Shown: positions 7,088-15,255, numbered from the stretch's first letter. The stretch is 38,271 nt of DNA from Subdoligranulum sp. (GCA_014799685.1 JAAVHN010000005.1:52267-90537), one strand, 5' to 3'. A program made the numbers and translations. The notes: a model not told the origin generated them from the letters alone.

Positions 7088-8124
7088 GGGGCACCCCACA
7101 GCGTCACGATCAGCCCGCCGCAGTTATCGGCGGAAGCCTGCCACAAAAAGCCCGCGGGCACGTCGAATGCTGCGCCGTCCTCTGCGAGCGGCACGCGGAA
7201 GATGCGGTACGCACGCCCGTCCTCGCGCAGACGCAGCGGGTTTGCGGGGGTATTGGCACGCAGCGCCTCGATATATTCCTCCAGCGTGCAGCCGCGCTGC
7301 GCAATGCACGCCGCGTGCGGCACGCCCACATAGCGGAAGTGCCACGGCTCGCTGCCGATGTGCGTGATGTGCCGCGCACCCTCGGGATAGCGCAAAATAA
7401 ACCCGTAGCGCGGTGCGGCGGCGCGGAATGCGGCGCAGATGCCCGTATCCGGGAACGCGGGGCGCAAAAAGTCGATCTCGTCCCGCGCTTCGCCCACATC
7501 GATGGCAAGGCCGCTCTCGTGCTCGCTGCAGCCGGGCAGCGCCACATAGGTTTGCGTGAACGCAAGGCCGTTTTCCCGCACGGAATCGGCGTACAGCGCC
7601 TCCTGCTCGGCGTGCGCGCGCCAGCCGCTGACGGGCACGATGCGCCCGGCCGCGGAGATGCTGTCCAGCAGCGCGCCGAGCATGGCCGCGGCCGGGCGGC
7701 GCAGCAGCACCTGCGGCGTATTTGGCAAGGCGGGATTGGGCATTTTTTGCAGCATATCCGGCAGGGCCGGGGCGGCCGGTTTCTGCGGCGCGCCCGACAG
7801 TGCAGAAGCGGACAGCTTCTGCAGCGTATCCGGCAGGGCCGGGGCGGCCGGTTTCTGCGGCGCGCCCGGCAGTGCAGAAGCGGACAGCTTCTGCGGCGTA
7901 TCCGGCAGGGCCGGGGCGGCCGGTTTTTGCAGCGCGCCCGGCAGTGCAGAAGCGGACAGCTTCTGCGGCGTATCCGATGGGGCGGGGAACGACGGTTTCT
8001 GCGGCGCGCCCGGCAAAACGGCAGTCAGCGCGTCCTTTTCGGGCCATGCCTGCAGCGGGTGCGCATCGTTCACGAGCACAAGCGTGCCCTCCAGCGCCTC
8101 TGCGGCTGTTACGTGCACGCGCAT
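7084..8124 (-). CDS. vanXY: VanXY-type D,D-peptidase (D-Ala-D-Ala dipeptidase/carboxypeptidase) with a repeat insertion
   Basis: A 346-residue zinc peptidase of the VanY/VanXY family, which removes D-Ala-D-Ala ends so that only the D-Ala-D-Ser precursors remain. The SxHxxGxAxD motif is intact (Ser200, His202, Asp209), as is EPWHFRYVG (Glu259, His262). VPVSGWRAHAEQEALYADS and FTQTYVALPGCSEHESGLA match VanXY of the VanG type closely by eye. No signal peptide is seen, as expected for cytoplasmic VanXY. Residues about 37-138 are a Pro/Ala/Gln/Lys-rich array of 24-residue repeats placed between the short N-terminal strand (LVLVNDAHPLQ) and the catalytic domain. About 55 extra residues follow the catalytic domain. 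The ATG start lies inside vanG (16-nt overlap); the ribosome site is weak, so translational coupling is likely. Confidence 0.87.
   Translation of the reverse strand: MRVHVTAAEALEGTLVLVNDAHPLQAWPEKDALTAVLPGAPQKPSFPAPSDTPQKLSASALPGALQKPAAPALPDTPQKLSASALPGAPQKPAAPALPDTLQKLSASALSGAPQKPAAPALPDMLQKMPNPALPNTPQVLLRRPAAAMLGALLDSISAAGRIVPVSGWRAHAEQEALYADSVRENGLAFTQTYVALPGCSEHESGLAIDVGEARDEIDFLRPAFPDTGICAAFRAAAPRYGFILRYPEGARHITHIGSEPWHFRYVGVPHAACIAQRGCTLEEYIEALRANTPANPLRLREDGRAYRIFRVPLAEDGAAFDVPAGFLWQASADNCGGLIVTLWGAP
7711..8016 (-). repeat. In-frame 72-nt tandem repeat in vanXY
   Basis: Roughly four copies, some partial, of a 24-residue unit (of the type PDTPQKLSASAL followed by PGAPQKPAAPAL). Copies differ by a few substitutions and all keep the frame. 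The unit is itself an imperfect doubling of a 12-residue piece. Confidence 0.9.
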
Positions 8125-9284
8125 GCCGCCGTCACCGTCCCTTCGATCAACCGTTCCACCAGCGCGTCGAACGCCAGCCCCGCGCCGCGCATCATGCCGG
8201 GAAAACGGCTGTGCTCGGTAAAGCCGGGGATCGTATTCACCTCGTTGAACACGATGCCGCCCTCGGGCGTGTAGAACAGGTCCACGCGCGCAAAACCCGT
8301 GCAGCCCAGCGCGCGGTAAACCGTCTTTGCCGCCGCGCGGATGCGCTCGCGCTCGGCGAGGGGCAGGCGCGCGGGCATGTGGATGCGCGCCGTTTCGAGC
8401 GTGTATTTTTCGGTATAATCGAAAAAGCCGTGGGCAAGCTCGATCTCGTCTACCTCGCCGGCCATCAGTCCCGCGCCCGTGCCCCCGGCACCCAGGATCG
8501 CGCAGCCCACCTCGAAGCCCGGCACGCCCTGCTCAATAAGGATCTTATCGTCGTGCAGCAGCGCGGCGGACACGGCTTCGGAAAGCTTTTCCGGCGTTTC
8601 CACACGCGTGATGCCGAACGACGAACCCGCGCGGGCGGGTTTGACGAACAGGGGATAGCGGAGATGCTTTGTGCGGGCGGCGAGAGATTCCTGTATGGCG
8701 CCCGCTTCTGACAAGGCTTCCATTTCCCCCGCATCCAGCACCACGCACGGCGGCACGTCCGCGCCCGCGGCCTGGGCCAGACGGTGCGCGATGTCCTTAT
8801 CCATACACACGGCGCTTGCCAGCACGCCGCAGCCGATGCACGGAATGCCCGCCAGCTCCAAAATCCCCTGCACCGTGCCGTCCTCGCCGTTTTTGCCGTG
8901 CAGCACGGGGAATGCCGCGTCCAGGCGCTCCCTGCGCACGCCGCTTTGCGCCCACACGAGCAGCCCGTGGTCGGCCGGATCGGGCGAGAGCGTCACGGGC
9001 GTGCACGCGCCGCGTTCCCATGCGCCGGAGGCGATGTCCTCCGCGCTGCCGCAAAACCGCAGCCAGCGCCCCTCGCGCGTGATGCCCACCGGAACGGCCT
9101 CGTACCGGCCGCTCTGCATCACGCGCAGCACAGCCGCGGCCGACTGCAGCGATACCGCATGCTCGCTGGAGCGCCCGCCGAACAATACGGCGATCTTTAA
9201 CCGCCTTGCAGGGTTTGCCTGTTCCGCCCGGTTTGTCCGGTTTGCCTGATCTGCCCGGTTTGCCTGTTCGAGCTCCTTTTTCAT
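8109..9284 (-). CDS. vanG: VanG-type D-alanine--D-serine ligase
   Basis: A 391-residue ATP-grasp ligase that joins D-Ala to D-Ser (or D-Ala) for peptidoglycan precursors. IAVLFGGRSSEHAVSLQSA (31-49) and HGKNGEDGT (129-137) are present, as are KPARAGSSFG (215-224), the omega-loop element FDYTEKYTL with Glu292-Lys293-Tyr294, and the metal-binding FNEVNTIPGF (346-355). EKYT plus the HSRFPGMM segment favour the VanG branch over ordinary Ddl; substrate choice is inferred from this and from the vanXY-vanT neighbours. The N-terminus has an added Asn/Arg/Gln/Ala-rich stretch (residues 6-27) of short repeats. The ATG at 9284 has AGAGGGGG nine bases upstream. It is the first gene of the overlapping vanG-vanXY-vanT operon. 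Confidence 0.9.
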   Translation of the reverse strand: MKKELEQANRADQANRTNRAEQANPARRLKIAVLFGGRSSEHAVSLQSAAAVLRVMQSGRYEAVPVGITREGRWLRFCGSAEDIASGAWERGACTPVTLSPDPADHGLLVWAQSGVRRERLDAAFPVLHGKNGEDGTVQGILELAGIPCIGCGVLASAVCMDKDIAHRLAQAAGADVPPCVVLDAGEMEALSEAGAIQESLAARTKHLRYPLFVKPARAGSSFGITRVETPEKLSEAVSAALLHDDKILIEQGVPGFEVGCAILGAGGTGAGLMAGEVDEIELAHGFFDYTEKYTLETARIHMPARLPLAERERIRAAAKTVYRALGCTGFARVDLFYTPEGGIVFNEVNTIPGFTEHSRFPGMMRGAGLAFDALVERLIEGTVTAACACT

Positions 9285-9657
9285 TCAATGATCCCCCTCT
9301 TTTTTGGCCGGCCAAAGCTGCGGCAAACGGAGCAGCGGAACGGGGAACCCCGTCCGGCCTGTATGCCGCCGTGCGGCTGCCTTTACATTTTGAGCATGGG
9401 ATCATCATACCCCGCAAACCTGACAACGGGAGCAGGGAAAACCTTTCAAAAGACTTACGGGTTTCTGTGTATGTGCTGACGGTTTTTTGCCGGAAAGCTT
9501 ACCGGAGGCGGCGCGCAGGAATTTTTCGTTTGCGGCGCACGGAAGGAAAGCCGGCGTTTTCGGCCGGAGCAGCGACAGTGTTTTTCGGGCATGGAAAACC
9601 CCGCCGCCCTGGTTCGGGGCAGCGGGGTTGGTACAATCGTGTAATTTTGAGACGTGA
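9285..9657. other. Intergenic region upstream of vanG
   Basis: 373 bp without a gene. It contains the terminator of the upstream sigma operon (9595-9629). On the minus strand TATGAT lies about 120 bp before vanG, but no good -35 is at the right distance. TTGTCA nearby is only 11 bp away from it. I find no clear VanR-type direct repeats. Confidence 0.5.
9595..9629 (-). terminator. Intrinsic terminator of the sigma factor operon
   Basis: A stem AACCCCGC/GCGGGGTT (9597-9604, 9622-9629) with an inner GCCC/GGGC pairing is followed on the minus strand by TTTTCC, about 30 bp past the last gene of the operon. It separates that operon from vanG. Confidence 0.7.
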
Positions 9658-10860
9658 TCACGCGTCCGCCAGCGCATCCTCCAGCTGCTGGTAGAGGCTG
9701 TCGAGCTGCTCCTGCATGTCCTGCACGCGCTGCTCGGCGTCTTCGTTGGCCAGCTGCGCCTCGGCGGCGATGAACTCGGCGTTTTCGGCGCGCTCCTCGG
9801 CCTCGGCGAGCTGTTCCCTCAGCACGTCGAGCTCCTCCTGCCGGTACTGTTCTTCCTCCAGCCGGCCGTCGGCCCACTCGGCGGCCTCGCCGGGCGTCAT
9901 GTAATAGCCGGCCTCCTCTATATAAAGCTGCTCCGTCACATACTGCACAAGCTCCGCATCGGACATTTCCATCTGATACCGGCCGGAAAGATCCATCGTG
10001 TAATGCGGGGCGCGGCCGTCCTGCGCATCGACGGTGCGGAAGTTCACGGTCAGGTAGGGCAGGCCCTGCGCACGCAGCGCTTCCAGCGCGGGACGGCACG
10101 CTTTCACAAACGCCGCTTTGTCCGCGTATTCGCCGCGCACCTCGACCGTCATGTAAACGTAGTCGCCTGCCTTCAGGTCGGCGGCCGATTGCACCGCATC
10201 GTAGCCGCCGCTGTAGGCGAGGTTCACATTCGTGTAGATCCGGGAGATGTTTCCATTTTCTTTCAGCCGGTCGTAGAGCGCGTTATAGATCGACTGCTCC
10301 ACGCGCATTTCGGCGGACGAGCGCCCCGGGCCCTCGTACTCGAGCACGATGGGCAGGCAGCTGGCCGCCAGTGTGCCAATCAGAAGGATCAGGCAGACGA
10401 ACATCGAAAGGAAATCGTATTTCAGCCGCGCGCCCTTCGCCATGGCGGACGAGACAAGCACCTCGCAGCCCAGCGCCACCAGCAACAGCGGCGAGAGCTT
10501 GCAGAACAGCAGCAGCATGTTCCAATCGTGCATAAACTGGAACGTGCAGATGGCTGCGCCCACCAAAATGAGCGCGACGCCCATCGTCAGCGTGCCGACG
10601 CGGCGCGCCGGGCGCTCGGAACGGGGAGCGGCGGGAGCGGCAGAGGCAGCGGGCACGGCAGAGGCAGCGGGCATCTTCGGCGCTGTGGGCTCCGCAGGCA
10701 TAACGGGCGCCACAGGAACAGCGGGCGCAGTGGGCGCTGCGGGCGCTTTTGCTGCAAACGCGGCGGACACAGAGGACTCGGCGGCGGACGGCGTGCCGCC
10801 TGCCGGTGCGTCCGACGCGCCGGAAGTCGTATTTTCGCGCAGGATCGGCTGCTCAGACAT
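9658..10860 (-). CDS. Membrane protein with Pro/Ala-rich N-terminus and C-terminal coiled coil
   Basis: A 400-residue protein I do not recognise. Residues 1-85 are a low-complexity Pro/Ala/Val region (APTAPAVPVAPVMPAEP type) that is presumably cytoplasmic and disordered. Membrane segments follow at about 90-113, 115-140 and 148-172. An alpha/beta domain follows at about 180-290 and then a Glu-rich coiled coil from about 335 to the end (EEQYRQEELDVLREQLAEAE region). The start ATG at 10860 has GGGGGAAGA upstream and overlaps the end of the previous gene by 8 nt, so it is the last gene of the ECF sigma operon. Its place suggests it senses or responds to the envelope signal handled by that sigma factor (inference). 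Confidence 0.75.
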   Translation of the reverse strand: MSEQPILRENTTSGASDAPAGGTPSAAESSVSAAFAAKAPAAPTAPAVPVAPVMPAEPTAPKMPAASAVPAASAAPAAPRSERPARRVGTLTMGVALILVGAAICTFQFMHDWNMLLLFCKLSPLLLVALGCEVLVSSAMAKGARLKYDFLSMFVCLILLIGTLAASCLPIVLEYEGPGRSSAEMRVEQSIYNALYDRLKENGNISRIYTNVNLAYSGGYDAVQSAADLKAGDYVYMTVEVRGEYADKAAFVKACRPALEALRAQGLPYLTVNFRTVDAQDGRAPHYTMDLSGRYQMEMSDAELVQYVTEQLYIEEAGYYMTPGEAAEWADGRLEEEQYRQEELDVLREQLAEAEERAENAEFIAAEAQLANEDAEQRVQDMQEQLDSLYQQLEDALADA

Positions 10861-11422
10861 TCCGATCTTCCCCCTCTCCGCGGAACGCCGTGTAATCCTC
10901 GGCCGGCGTTTCCGGCCTGGACGGGCCCTTTACCAGATACAACCCCAGCCCGATGAGCAGTACGGCCACCACAAGCGTGGGGATATCGTCCAGCAGCGAG
11001 CGCAGCCACCACAGCCCGAACCTGTCGTACAGATCGCGCAAAATCGGCCGCACAAAGGTGCTGTACAGCGAATAAAAGCCGATGAAGACGAGCCCCCAGC
11101 CAAACAGGCTGTGGCGCTTCGAAATAAATTCCGACCAGTTTTGGCCCATAACGCTCTCGGGGTCAAACATATAATCGTCCGGGTTTGCCGCGGCCTGCTC
11201 GGGCGTCTGGGCGCGCAGATTCAGCGCGTCGAACAGGGCGTATGCCCAAACGATGGGGAGAAGGATGCACAGCCAGCCGAAATTCAGCAGCCCCGAAACA
11301 AAAATAATGCCGCCGAACATCAGCATCAGGGATACGCCGCGCTTCATATAGCCCAGATACATCTGCCCCATGCCGGGGATAAGGCCAAAGCAAAATGTGA
11401 ATAGCCCGCTCTTGTGTTGCAT
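10853..11422 (-). CDS. Multi-pass membrane protein with TM2-like start, sigma operon member
   Basis: A 189-residue membrane protein. The N-terminal motif, with GLIPGMGQMYLGYMKRG, is typical of TM2-domain and related small membrane proteins (G-x-G-x-x-Y-x-G). Hydrophobic segments lie at about 7-24, 28-60, 110-130 and 143-165, and the region between (about 68-105) is hydrophilic. The ATG at 11422 has CAGGAG ten bases upstream. The function is unknown. It lies between the anti-sigma gene and the coiled-coil membrane protein and overlaps the latter by 8 nt, so the two are probably made together. Confidence 0.75.
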   Translation of the reverse strand: MQHKSGLFTFCFGLIPGMGQMYLGYMKRGVSLMLMFGGIIFVSGLLNFGWLCILLPIVWAYALFDALNLRAQTPEQAAANPDDYMFDPESVMGQNWSEFISKRHSLFGWGLVFIGFYSLYSTFVRPILRDLYDRFGLWWLRSLLDDIPTLVVAVLLIGLGLYLVKGPSRPETPAEDYTAFRGEGEDRNV

Positions 11423-11488
11423 GATAACCGCTCCTGTCTTTCTTTTTGATTTGATGGTTTTGGTGGATGGATGGGATCGTATATAAAA

Positions 11489-12031
11489 TCACTCCGTCGG
11501 CTGCGGCACGGAGGCCGGTTCCGGCGCCGGCTCGGATGCCGGTGCGGGTGCGGACGCAAAGCGATCCGCAAGGCCGTCCAGCATGGCGGAAATGGAATCC
11601 CCGGCGCTGCGGAAAAACTCGTTCGCGCGTGCCCCTGCGGTGAGGGGCGCCCTCAGCGGCGTCTCCACCGGCGCTTCGATGGGCGCGGGCCCGCTCTGCC
11701 CCGGATCGGGCAGCTTCGGCACAAGGCTGCTGAACACGCCGGTGCTCCACAGGGCCATCGCCAGCACGGCCACAGCCGCCGCGCGCGTGTAGCGGTTCAC
11801 CAGCACGCGCATCGTCTTTTCGCGGATGCGCTGGATGACGCCGGGCGCGACGGGTTCTTCGGGCGTGAGCAATACTTCGTCGTCGAGCAGCGCGGTATAG
11901 CGCAGGAGGCACGCATCGCAAAAGCTCAGGTGCTCGCACACCTCCAGGCGCGCCATTTCATCCAGCGTGCCGTCTATAACAGCGCGCAGCGCGGCGTCTG
12001 TCAAACAGCCGTTTTCATGGAACAGCTCCAT
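11489..12031 (-). CDS. Zinc-finger anti-sigma factor, single membrane span
   Basis: A 180-residue protein with the ZAS motif HxxxCxxC (His34, Cys38, Cys41, in EHLSFCDAC), a membrane helix at about 82-101 and an extracytoplasmic Pro/Ala-rich tail. It should bind and silence the ECF sigma factor encoded just upstream until an envelope signal releases it. The ATG has AAAGGAGAG at ideal distance and lies inside the end of the sigma gene (17-nt overlap), the standard arrangement. The C-terminal APAPASEPAPEPASVP stretch is low complexity. Confidence 0.85.
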   Translation of the reverse strand: MELFHENGCLTDAALRAVIDGTLDEMARLEVCEHLSFCDACLLRYTALLDDEVLLTPEEPVAPGVIQRIREKTMRVLVNRYTRAAAVAVLAMALWSTGVFSSLVPKLPDPGQSGPAPIEAPVETPLRAPLTAGARANEFFRSAGDSISAMLDGLADRFASAPAPASEPAPEPASVPQPTE

Positions 12032-12542
12032 GCGTGGTCTCTCCTTTCAGCGCGTCCCGCAGCAGCATGCGTGCGCGATAAATTTGCGTGTGTACGGTTT
12101 TGGGCGGGCGGTGCAGGGCCGCCGCGATCTCGCCGATGTCCTTTTCTTCCAGAAAGAACAGGACGGCGGCCTGATGGTAGGGTTCTTTCAAAGCAAGGAT
12201 GGCGGCTTTGGCGCGCGCGGCCTCGTCGCGGGTGACGGCCAGCTCCTCGGGCGGCGGCTCTGCGCCGGTGTTGGCGAGCGCGTCGAGGGTGTCGTCCTGC
12301 GAGGCGCTGACGCGGCGGCGGTAGGCGCTTTTTAAATAGTCCTTGGCCTTGTTGGCGGCGATGCGCGCAAGCCACGGCTTATAGCTGCCGGGCGGGCAGT
12401 CGTCGCGATGCGTGTAGGCGGAAAGGAAGGTCTCCTGGGCAAGGTCCTCGGCAAGCTGCGGGTCCTTCACAAATTGATAGCAGATGGTGTACACCAGACG
12501 CTCGTACTGCTGCACCAGCCGTGCAAATTCCTCTTGTTTCAT
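12015..12542 (-). CDS. ECF (sigma-70 family) RNA polymerase sigma factor
   Basis: A 175-residue ECF sigma factor. Region 2 is at about residues 8-75, with QFVKDPQLAEDLAQETFLSAY as the recognisable part and WLARIAANKAKDYL at its end. Region 4 is at about 110-165, with LKEPYHQAAVLFFLEEKDIGEIA and a helix-turn-helix of the type RPPKTVHTQIYRARMLL. It directs polymerase to a small regulon, normally including its own operon. The ATG at 12542 has a weak GGGGTGGTGA upstream. First gene of a four-gene overlapping operon (sigma, anti-sigma, two membrane proteins). I could not identify a convincing autoregulated promoter in the upstream 313 bp. Confidence 0.88.
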   Translation of the reverse strand: MKQEEFARLVQQYERLVYTICYQFVKDPQLAEDLAQETFLSAYTHRDDCPPGSYKPWLARIAANKAKDYLKSAYRRRVSASQDDTLDALANTGAEPPPEELAVTRDEAARAKAAILALKEPYHQAAVLFFLEEKDIGEIAAALHRPPKTVHTQIYRARMLLRDALKGETTHGAVP

Positions 12543-12856
12543 GCCGCGCCCGCGTCACCACCCCTGCCCGCATTTGCCTTTGCCTTGCCCCCGCATCGCC
12601 CTACACCCATGAAACGCCGCCCGGCGGGTGTTTTCTTCAAAATTTTCAAAAATATTTTTTCCTTTTTTTGACTGTTTTTGCGCCCCGCTTTGGCGGGGGT
12701 GCACCGCATGCATGGATACTTTTACCGCCCGGTTGATTGCGGGTTTATCACACTGCCGCCGCGGAAAAGAGCGGCCGGGGAAGCGGAAGATCGCCTGCCC
12801 CTGACGCCGTCCCGCGACGCCGTCCTGTTTGCGGGCCGGCACAGCCCGTATCGCCC
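12543..12856. other. Intergenic region between the sigma operon and the MocR gene
   Basis: 314 bp without a gene. It has an A/T-rich stretch (12640-12670) just upstream of the sigma gene and a hairpin CCCCGC-CAAA-GCGGGG near 12682-12700, but no U-tract. No promoter could be fixed with confidence. Confidence 0.5.
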
Positions 12857-14257
12857 TTACCGCCACGCCGTTTTCAGCAGTGCGACGGCGGCGCGCAGGT
12901 CCGCTTCGTCCAGCTCGGAAAAGCCCAGCACCACGGTGGCGGGCGGGCAGGTCTCGGGGTGCTCCATATAATAAGAGGAAAGGCCGTTTACATGCACGCC
13001 GCATTCGGCCGCGGCCTGCATCAGCTGCGCCTCGGTTTTGCCTCCGGGCAGCGTTGCCAGCAGATGCAGCCCCGTGTGGCTGCCCCGCACTGTCACGCCA
13101 TTGCGGCCGAACGCCTCGTACAGCGCCTCCAAAAGCGCATCGCGCCGCGCACGGTACGCACCGCGCAGGCGGTTCAGATGGCGCGCGAAGTGCCCCTCCT
13201 CTAAAAAGCGGCACAAAATCTGCTGTTCGAAACGGGATACCGTTGAAGAATAGAGGCTGTACTCCTCGCGGTAGCGCTGCAAAAGCGGCACGGGCAGCAC
13301 CATATAGCCGATGCGCATCGAGGGCGCGACGCTTTTGGAAAAGGTGCTCACATAGATCACGCGGCCGGCCCCGTCCAGCCCCTGCAGCGAGGGGATCGGG
13401 CGGGTATCGTAGCGGAACTCGCTGTCGTAGTCGTCCTCAATCACATACCGTTCGGGTGCTTCACGCGCCCAGCGCAGCAGCGCCGTGCGGCGCGCGACGG
13501 GCATCGTCGCGCCCGTGGGGAACTGGTGGCTCGGCGTCACATAGGCGAGCTGCGCGCCGCTTTGCGCCAGCGCATCCACCTGCATGCCGTGTTCGTCCAC
13601 CGGAACGAACACCGTGCGCACGCCGTTGTTCTGCAGCACGCGCGCCGTGCGGGCATAGCCGGGGTTTTCCACCGCGAACATGCTTTCGCTGAACAGCCGC
13701 GCGAGCAGCCCCACCAGATACTCGATGCCCGCGCCCACCACCACCTGCTCCGGCGCGCAGACGACGCCCCGGTAGGCATGCAAATGCTTTGCGATGGCGG
13801 CGCGCAGGGCCATATCTCCCTGACGGGGGCCGTGGTTGAGCAGCTCGGGGTGCGCGGTGAGCGTCTCGCGCTGCAGCCGCGCCCAGGTTTTGAACGGGAA
13901 CAGCGCCGTATCCACGCTGCCGGTGGCGAAATCGTAGCGCCAGCGGCCATGCGGATCCGGCGCCTCGGCCGGCAGCGCCGGAACGGGACGCTCGGGCGCT
14001 GCAAGGCGCTCGATGCGGCACACCGTAAAGCCGCTCCTGGCGCGCGCCTGCACATAGCCCTCGGCCGCCAGCATCTGGTATGCCGTCTCCACCGTGGAAA
14101 CGCTCACCTGCAGATCGGCCGCAAGGCGGCGCTTGCTGGGCAGACGCTCGCCCGCCGCCAGCGTTCCGGCGGTGATTTCGCGCACGATATAGGCGTACAG
14201 CTGCCGGTACAGCGGCGCGCCGCCGGTGCGCACAAGGCGCGGGGTGAAGCTTTCCAT
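12857..14257 (-). CDS. MocR/PdxR-family regulator (GntR-type HTH fused to aminotransferase fold)
   Basis: A 466-residue protein. Residues about 14-80 are a GntR-type winged helix (PLYRQLYAYIVREITAGTL region; LPSKRRLAADLQVSVSTVETAY recognition part). Residues about 105-466 are a fold-type I aminotransferase domain with VIEDDYDSEFRY (272-283) and the PLP lysine in YVSTFSKSVAP (Lys308). PdxR-like members bind PLP and control vitamin B6 synthesis or uptake; others control unrelated genes. The divergent neighbour is an ECF-transporter S component, which favours a B6-related role (inference). The ATG at 14257 is preceded by AAAGGAGG; a longer in-frame ATG has no such site. The intergenic region carries a matching inverted repeat. 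Confidence 0.88.
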   Translation of the reverse strand: MESFTPRLVRTGGAPLYRQLYAYIVREITAGTLAAGERLPSKRRLAADLQVSVSTVETAYQMLAAEGYVQARARSGFTVCRIERLAAPERPVPALPAEAPDPHGRWRYDFATGSVDTALFPFKTWARLQRETLTAHPELLNHGPRQGDMALRAAIAKHLHAYRGVVCAPEQVVVGAGIEYLVGLLARLFSESMFAVENPGYARTARVLQNNGVRTVFVPVDEHGMQVDALAQSGAQLAYVTPSHQFPTGATMPVARRTALLRWAREAPERYVIEDDYDSEFRYDTRPIPSLQGLDGAGRVIYVSTFSKSVAPSMRIGYMVLPVPLLQRYREEYSLYSSTVSRFEQQILCRFLEEGHFARHLNRLRGAYRARRDALLEALYEAFGRNGVTVRGSHTGLHLLATLPGGKTEAQLMQAAAECGVHVNGLSSYYMEHPETCPPATVVLGFSELDEADLRAAVALLKTAWR

Positions 14258-14275
14258 GGGGGCCTCCTTTTCAAA

Positions 14276-14334
14276 TTGACCTGATAAAAAATTCATAAAT
14301 TGAATCTTTTCATCAGTTCAAAATGCGCTATAAT
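14276..14334. promoter_or_regulatory. Operator-like inverted repeat and rightward -10 box between MocR gene and S component
   Basis: TTGACCTGAT (14276-14285, plus strand) and TTGAACTGAT (minus strand, 14312-14321), each followed by an A-rich run, form an inverted repeat with 26 bp between the arms. The rightward -10 TATAAT (14329-14334) lies just beyond the second arm and has no good -35 at 17 bp. A weak -35 with adjacent sites is typical of activation by MocR-type proteins. Confidence 0.55.
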
Positions 14335-14441
14335 GAAGCATATCGAAACGCCGCGGATTTGTCAAGGAGCTGCCGGGGGATTTGCCGGGCAGGCGCGGCA
14401 AACCGGGTGTGCGATACGATCAACAAAGAGGGGTGTATCTT

Positions 14442-14996
14442 ATGCAAAAATCCAAGCAGAAATTTACTGTCCGGCAGCTGGCGATCATCGGCCTGCTGAG
14501 CGCGCTGGTGTTCGTGTTCAGCTGGATCCAGATCCCCGTGGGGGACGTGGGGCGCGTGCATCTGGGCAACGTGTTCTGCGCGCTCTCGGGCCTGCTGTTC
14601 GGCCCGCTGACGGGCGGTCTTGCCTCGGGCTTCGGCAGCATGCTGTTCGATTTCACGAACCCGGCGTACATCGCCGAGAGCTGGGTGACGTTTTTGACAA
14701 AATTCTTCATCGGCTTTCTGGCGGGGCTGATCGCGCAGCGCGGCGAAAAGCGCACGCCCGTGAAGGATGTAGTGGGCGCAACTGCCGGCAGCGTGACGTA
14801 TGTGGCGCTTTACCTGCTGAAATCCTACATCAAAATGTGCTGGATCGAGCACCAGGCGCTGGGCGCGGTGCAGGCGCAGCTTGTCACCAAGGGCGTGACG
14901 TCGCTGATCAACGCCGTGCTGGCCGTGGTGGTGTCGGTTCTGCTGGTGCAGGCCGTACGCCCCGCTTTGCGGCGTGCCGGAGTGCTGAAGGATTGA
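14442..14996 (+). CDS. ECF-transporter substrate-binding (S) component, probably vitamin B6-related
   Basis: A 184-residue membrane protein with about six hydrophobic segments. The start (LAIIGLLSALVFVFSW) and the loop HLGNVFCALSGLLFGPLTGG followed by an Asn-Pro loop are typical of S components that plug into a shared EcfAA'T energising module, which is not in the window. The substrate cannot be read from sequence. The divergent MocR/PdxR-type gene suggests pyridoxal/pyridoxine or a related compound. The ATG at 14442 follows AGAGGGG at a usable distance. The 5' leader from the -10 box to the start is about 100 nt, without an evident riboswitch. Confidence 0.8.
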   Translation: MQKSKQKFTVRQLAIIGLLSALVFVFSWIQIPVGDVGRVHLGNVFCALSGLLFGPLTGGLASGFGSMLFDFTNPAYIAESWVTFLTKFFIGFLAGLIAQRGEKRTPVKDVVGATAGSVTYVALYLLKSYIKMCWIEHQALGAVQAQLVTKGVTSLINAVLAVVVSVLLVQAVRPALRRAGVLKD

Positions 14997-15067
14997 CAGG
15001 CGGCGCATAAACGGCGGTGAAACGCTGTTGAAAGGCCGTTTAAAAACAGAAAGCTTCCCCTTTCCCT

Positions 15068-15108
15068 GCCCGCTGAAAGTGCTTTTGTGCTTTCGGCGGG
15101 CGGTTTTT
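15068..15108 (+). terminator. Intrinsic terminator of the S-component gene
   Basis: A stem of 12 positions with one mismatch (15068-15079 with 15090-15101) is followed by GGTTTTTGA. It lies 70 bp past the stop codon. Confidence 0.75.
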
Positions 15109-15226
15109 GATTCCGGCAGATCCTGTAAGGGCACTTGCTTGTCGAAGCGCTGATATCGGAACACGGCCTTGTCGGAGCGGGATATATGGCACGACAATAA
15201 TATCGTCAATATTCTCATTATTTTTC

Positions 15227-15255
15227 TTGAAAATCCACAAAAGCTATACTATACT
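15227..15255 (+). promoter_or_regulatory. Sigma-A promoter of the DUF362 gene
   Basis: TTGAAA (15227-15232), 17-bp spacer, TATACT (15250-15255), about 115 bp before the start codon. Confidence 0.6.

Noticed and set aside
9285-9657. VanR-type binding sites or a vanRS remnant upstream of vanG
   Set aside because: No response-regulator or kinase motifs and no clear direct repeats are present in this interval.
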